Part shown: in pieces, positions 62,498-62,601 of the stretch
Position numbering within the stretch: the stretch's first letter is position 1
How the letters are laid out: the number at the start of each line of letters is the position of its first letter
Origin: Acidobacteriota bacterium
Lineage (GTDB): Bacteria > Acidobacteriota > Terriglobia > Bryobacterales > Bryobacteraceae
Reading direction: 5' to 3'
NCBI GenBank assembly: GCA_026394055.1
Contig: JAPKYZ010000046.1
Coordinates: forward strand, 1-62,601
DNA length: 62,601 nucleotides
The notes under the pieces: generated by a model
The model's database searches: none
What the model saw: the letters and a program-made list of their open reading frames with translations, nothing else
Told to the model about the DNA's origin: nothing
Position numbers and translations under genes: made by a program

Positions 62498-62601
62498 AGA
62501 CCAACTCCTTGTCCTTGGCGGCTCTGCGCCGTTTTGGTTTTCCTGACCGTCAGCGTAACCCGCGTCTCAGGTCAGGGGTTGGTCGTTTCATTTTGACTAA
62601 G

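Larger units (their letters stand above)
61034..62591 (-). mobile_element. IS110-family (IS1111-like) insertion sequence
   Basis: Contains one intact DEDD transposase gene. An 11-bp inverted repeat, ATGAAACGACC at 61034-61044 and GGTCGTTTCAT at 62581-62591, brackets it; IS1111-group elements carry such short subterminal repeats. The transposase has about 95 bp of noncoding DNA upstream and about 320 bp downstream. True ends may lie a few bases outside the repeats and are unproven, as no target comparison is possible here. Confidence 0.65.

Overview
The window looks like a chromosomal segment of an Acidobacteriota bacterium, probably of the Bryobacterales/Solibacter group. This is inferred from gene content, not from a marker gene. 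The evidence is two very large Oar-like TonB-dependent receptors with an N-terminal carboxypeptidase-regulatory domain, a PadR regulator coupled to an 870-residue duplicated MacB-type permease (the ADOP arrangement), many Tat-exported amidase, sulfatase and phosphoesterase proteins, a PEP-CTERM protein, high GC content, and dispersed intergenic palindromes. LpxC and KdsB show an outer membrane with Kdo-type lipopolysaccharide.

Layout. Positions 1-2087: the end of an IS5-type element inserted at the 5' end of an OLD-type ATPase/TOPRIM nuclease gene. 2.5-8.2 kb: DinB-fold proteins, a LytS/LytTR two-component system, SixA and an O-antigen-ligase-like protein. 8.2-13.9 kb: a palindromic repeat cluster, an SDR, a GT-C-like membrane protein and the PadR-ADOP pair. 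13.9-15.9 kb (minus strand): two tandem 6-pyruvoyltetrahydropterin-synthase homologs coupled to folE. 15.9-24.3 kb: a TlpA thioredoxin, a GlcD-like oxidase, a VapBC pair, a SurA-like foldase, a YhaM-like exonuclease and the first Oar receptor with a strong terminator. 24.3-29.2 kb: repeats, an amidase, HicBA and DNA polymerase I. 29.3-33.4 kb: lpxC, pgsA, a membrane protein, then a tightly overlapping chain of YdcF-like, lipoprotein MsrB and GDSL/PEP-CTERM genes. 33.4-42.3 kb: a HAD hydrolase, a phosphoesterase, kdsB, then an overlapping five-gene chain (ATP-grasp, unknown acidic protein, recJ, sarcosine-oxidase-like flavoenzyme, sodium:solute symporter). 42.5-49.8 kb: a secreted tail-fibre-like protein, a chemoreceptor, a beta-propeller, a YjbR-like protein and a sulfatase. 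49.9-57.4 kb: toxin-antitoxin genes, the imuA-imuB-dnaE2 mutasome operon, a small secreted protein and two decayed antitoxin genes. 57.5-62.6 kb: the second Oar receptor, then an IS110-family element with a long noncoding 3' end.

Most genes are ordinary core or lineage-typical genes. The features most worth a second look are the IS110 element with a possible bridge-RNA region, the dispersed double-hairpin repeat translated as the N-terminus of one pterin enzyme, loss of the usual cysteine in its paralog, the secreted tail-fibre-like protein behind a hairpin that overlaps its ribosome binding site, the five-gene RecJ chain, and the decaying antitoxin genes around 56.5-57.4 kb. No tRNA, rRNA or CRISPR array was seen. 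No complete new multi-gene defence system could be supported.
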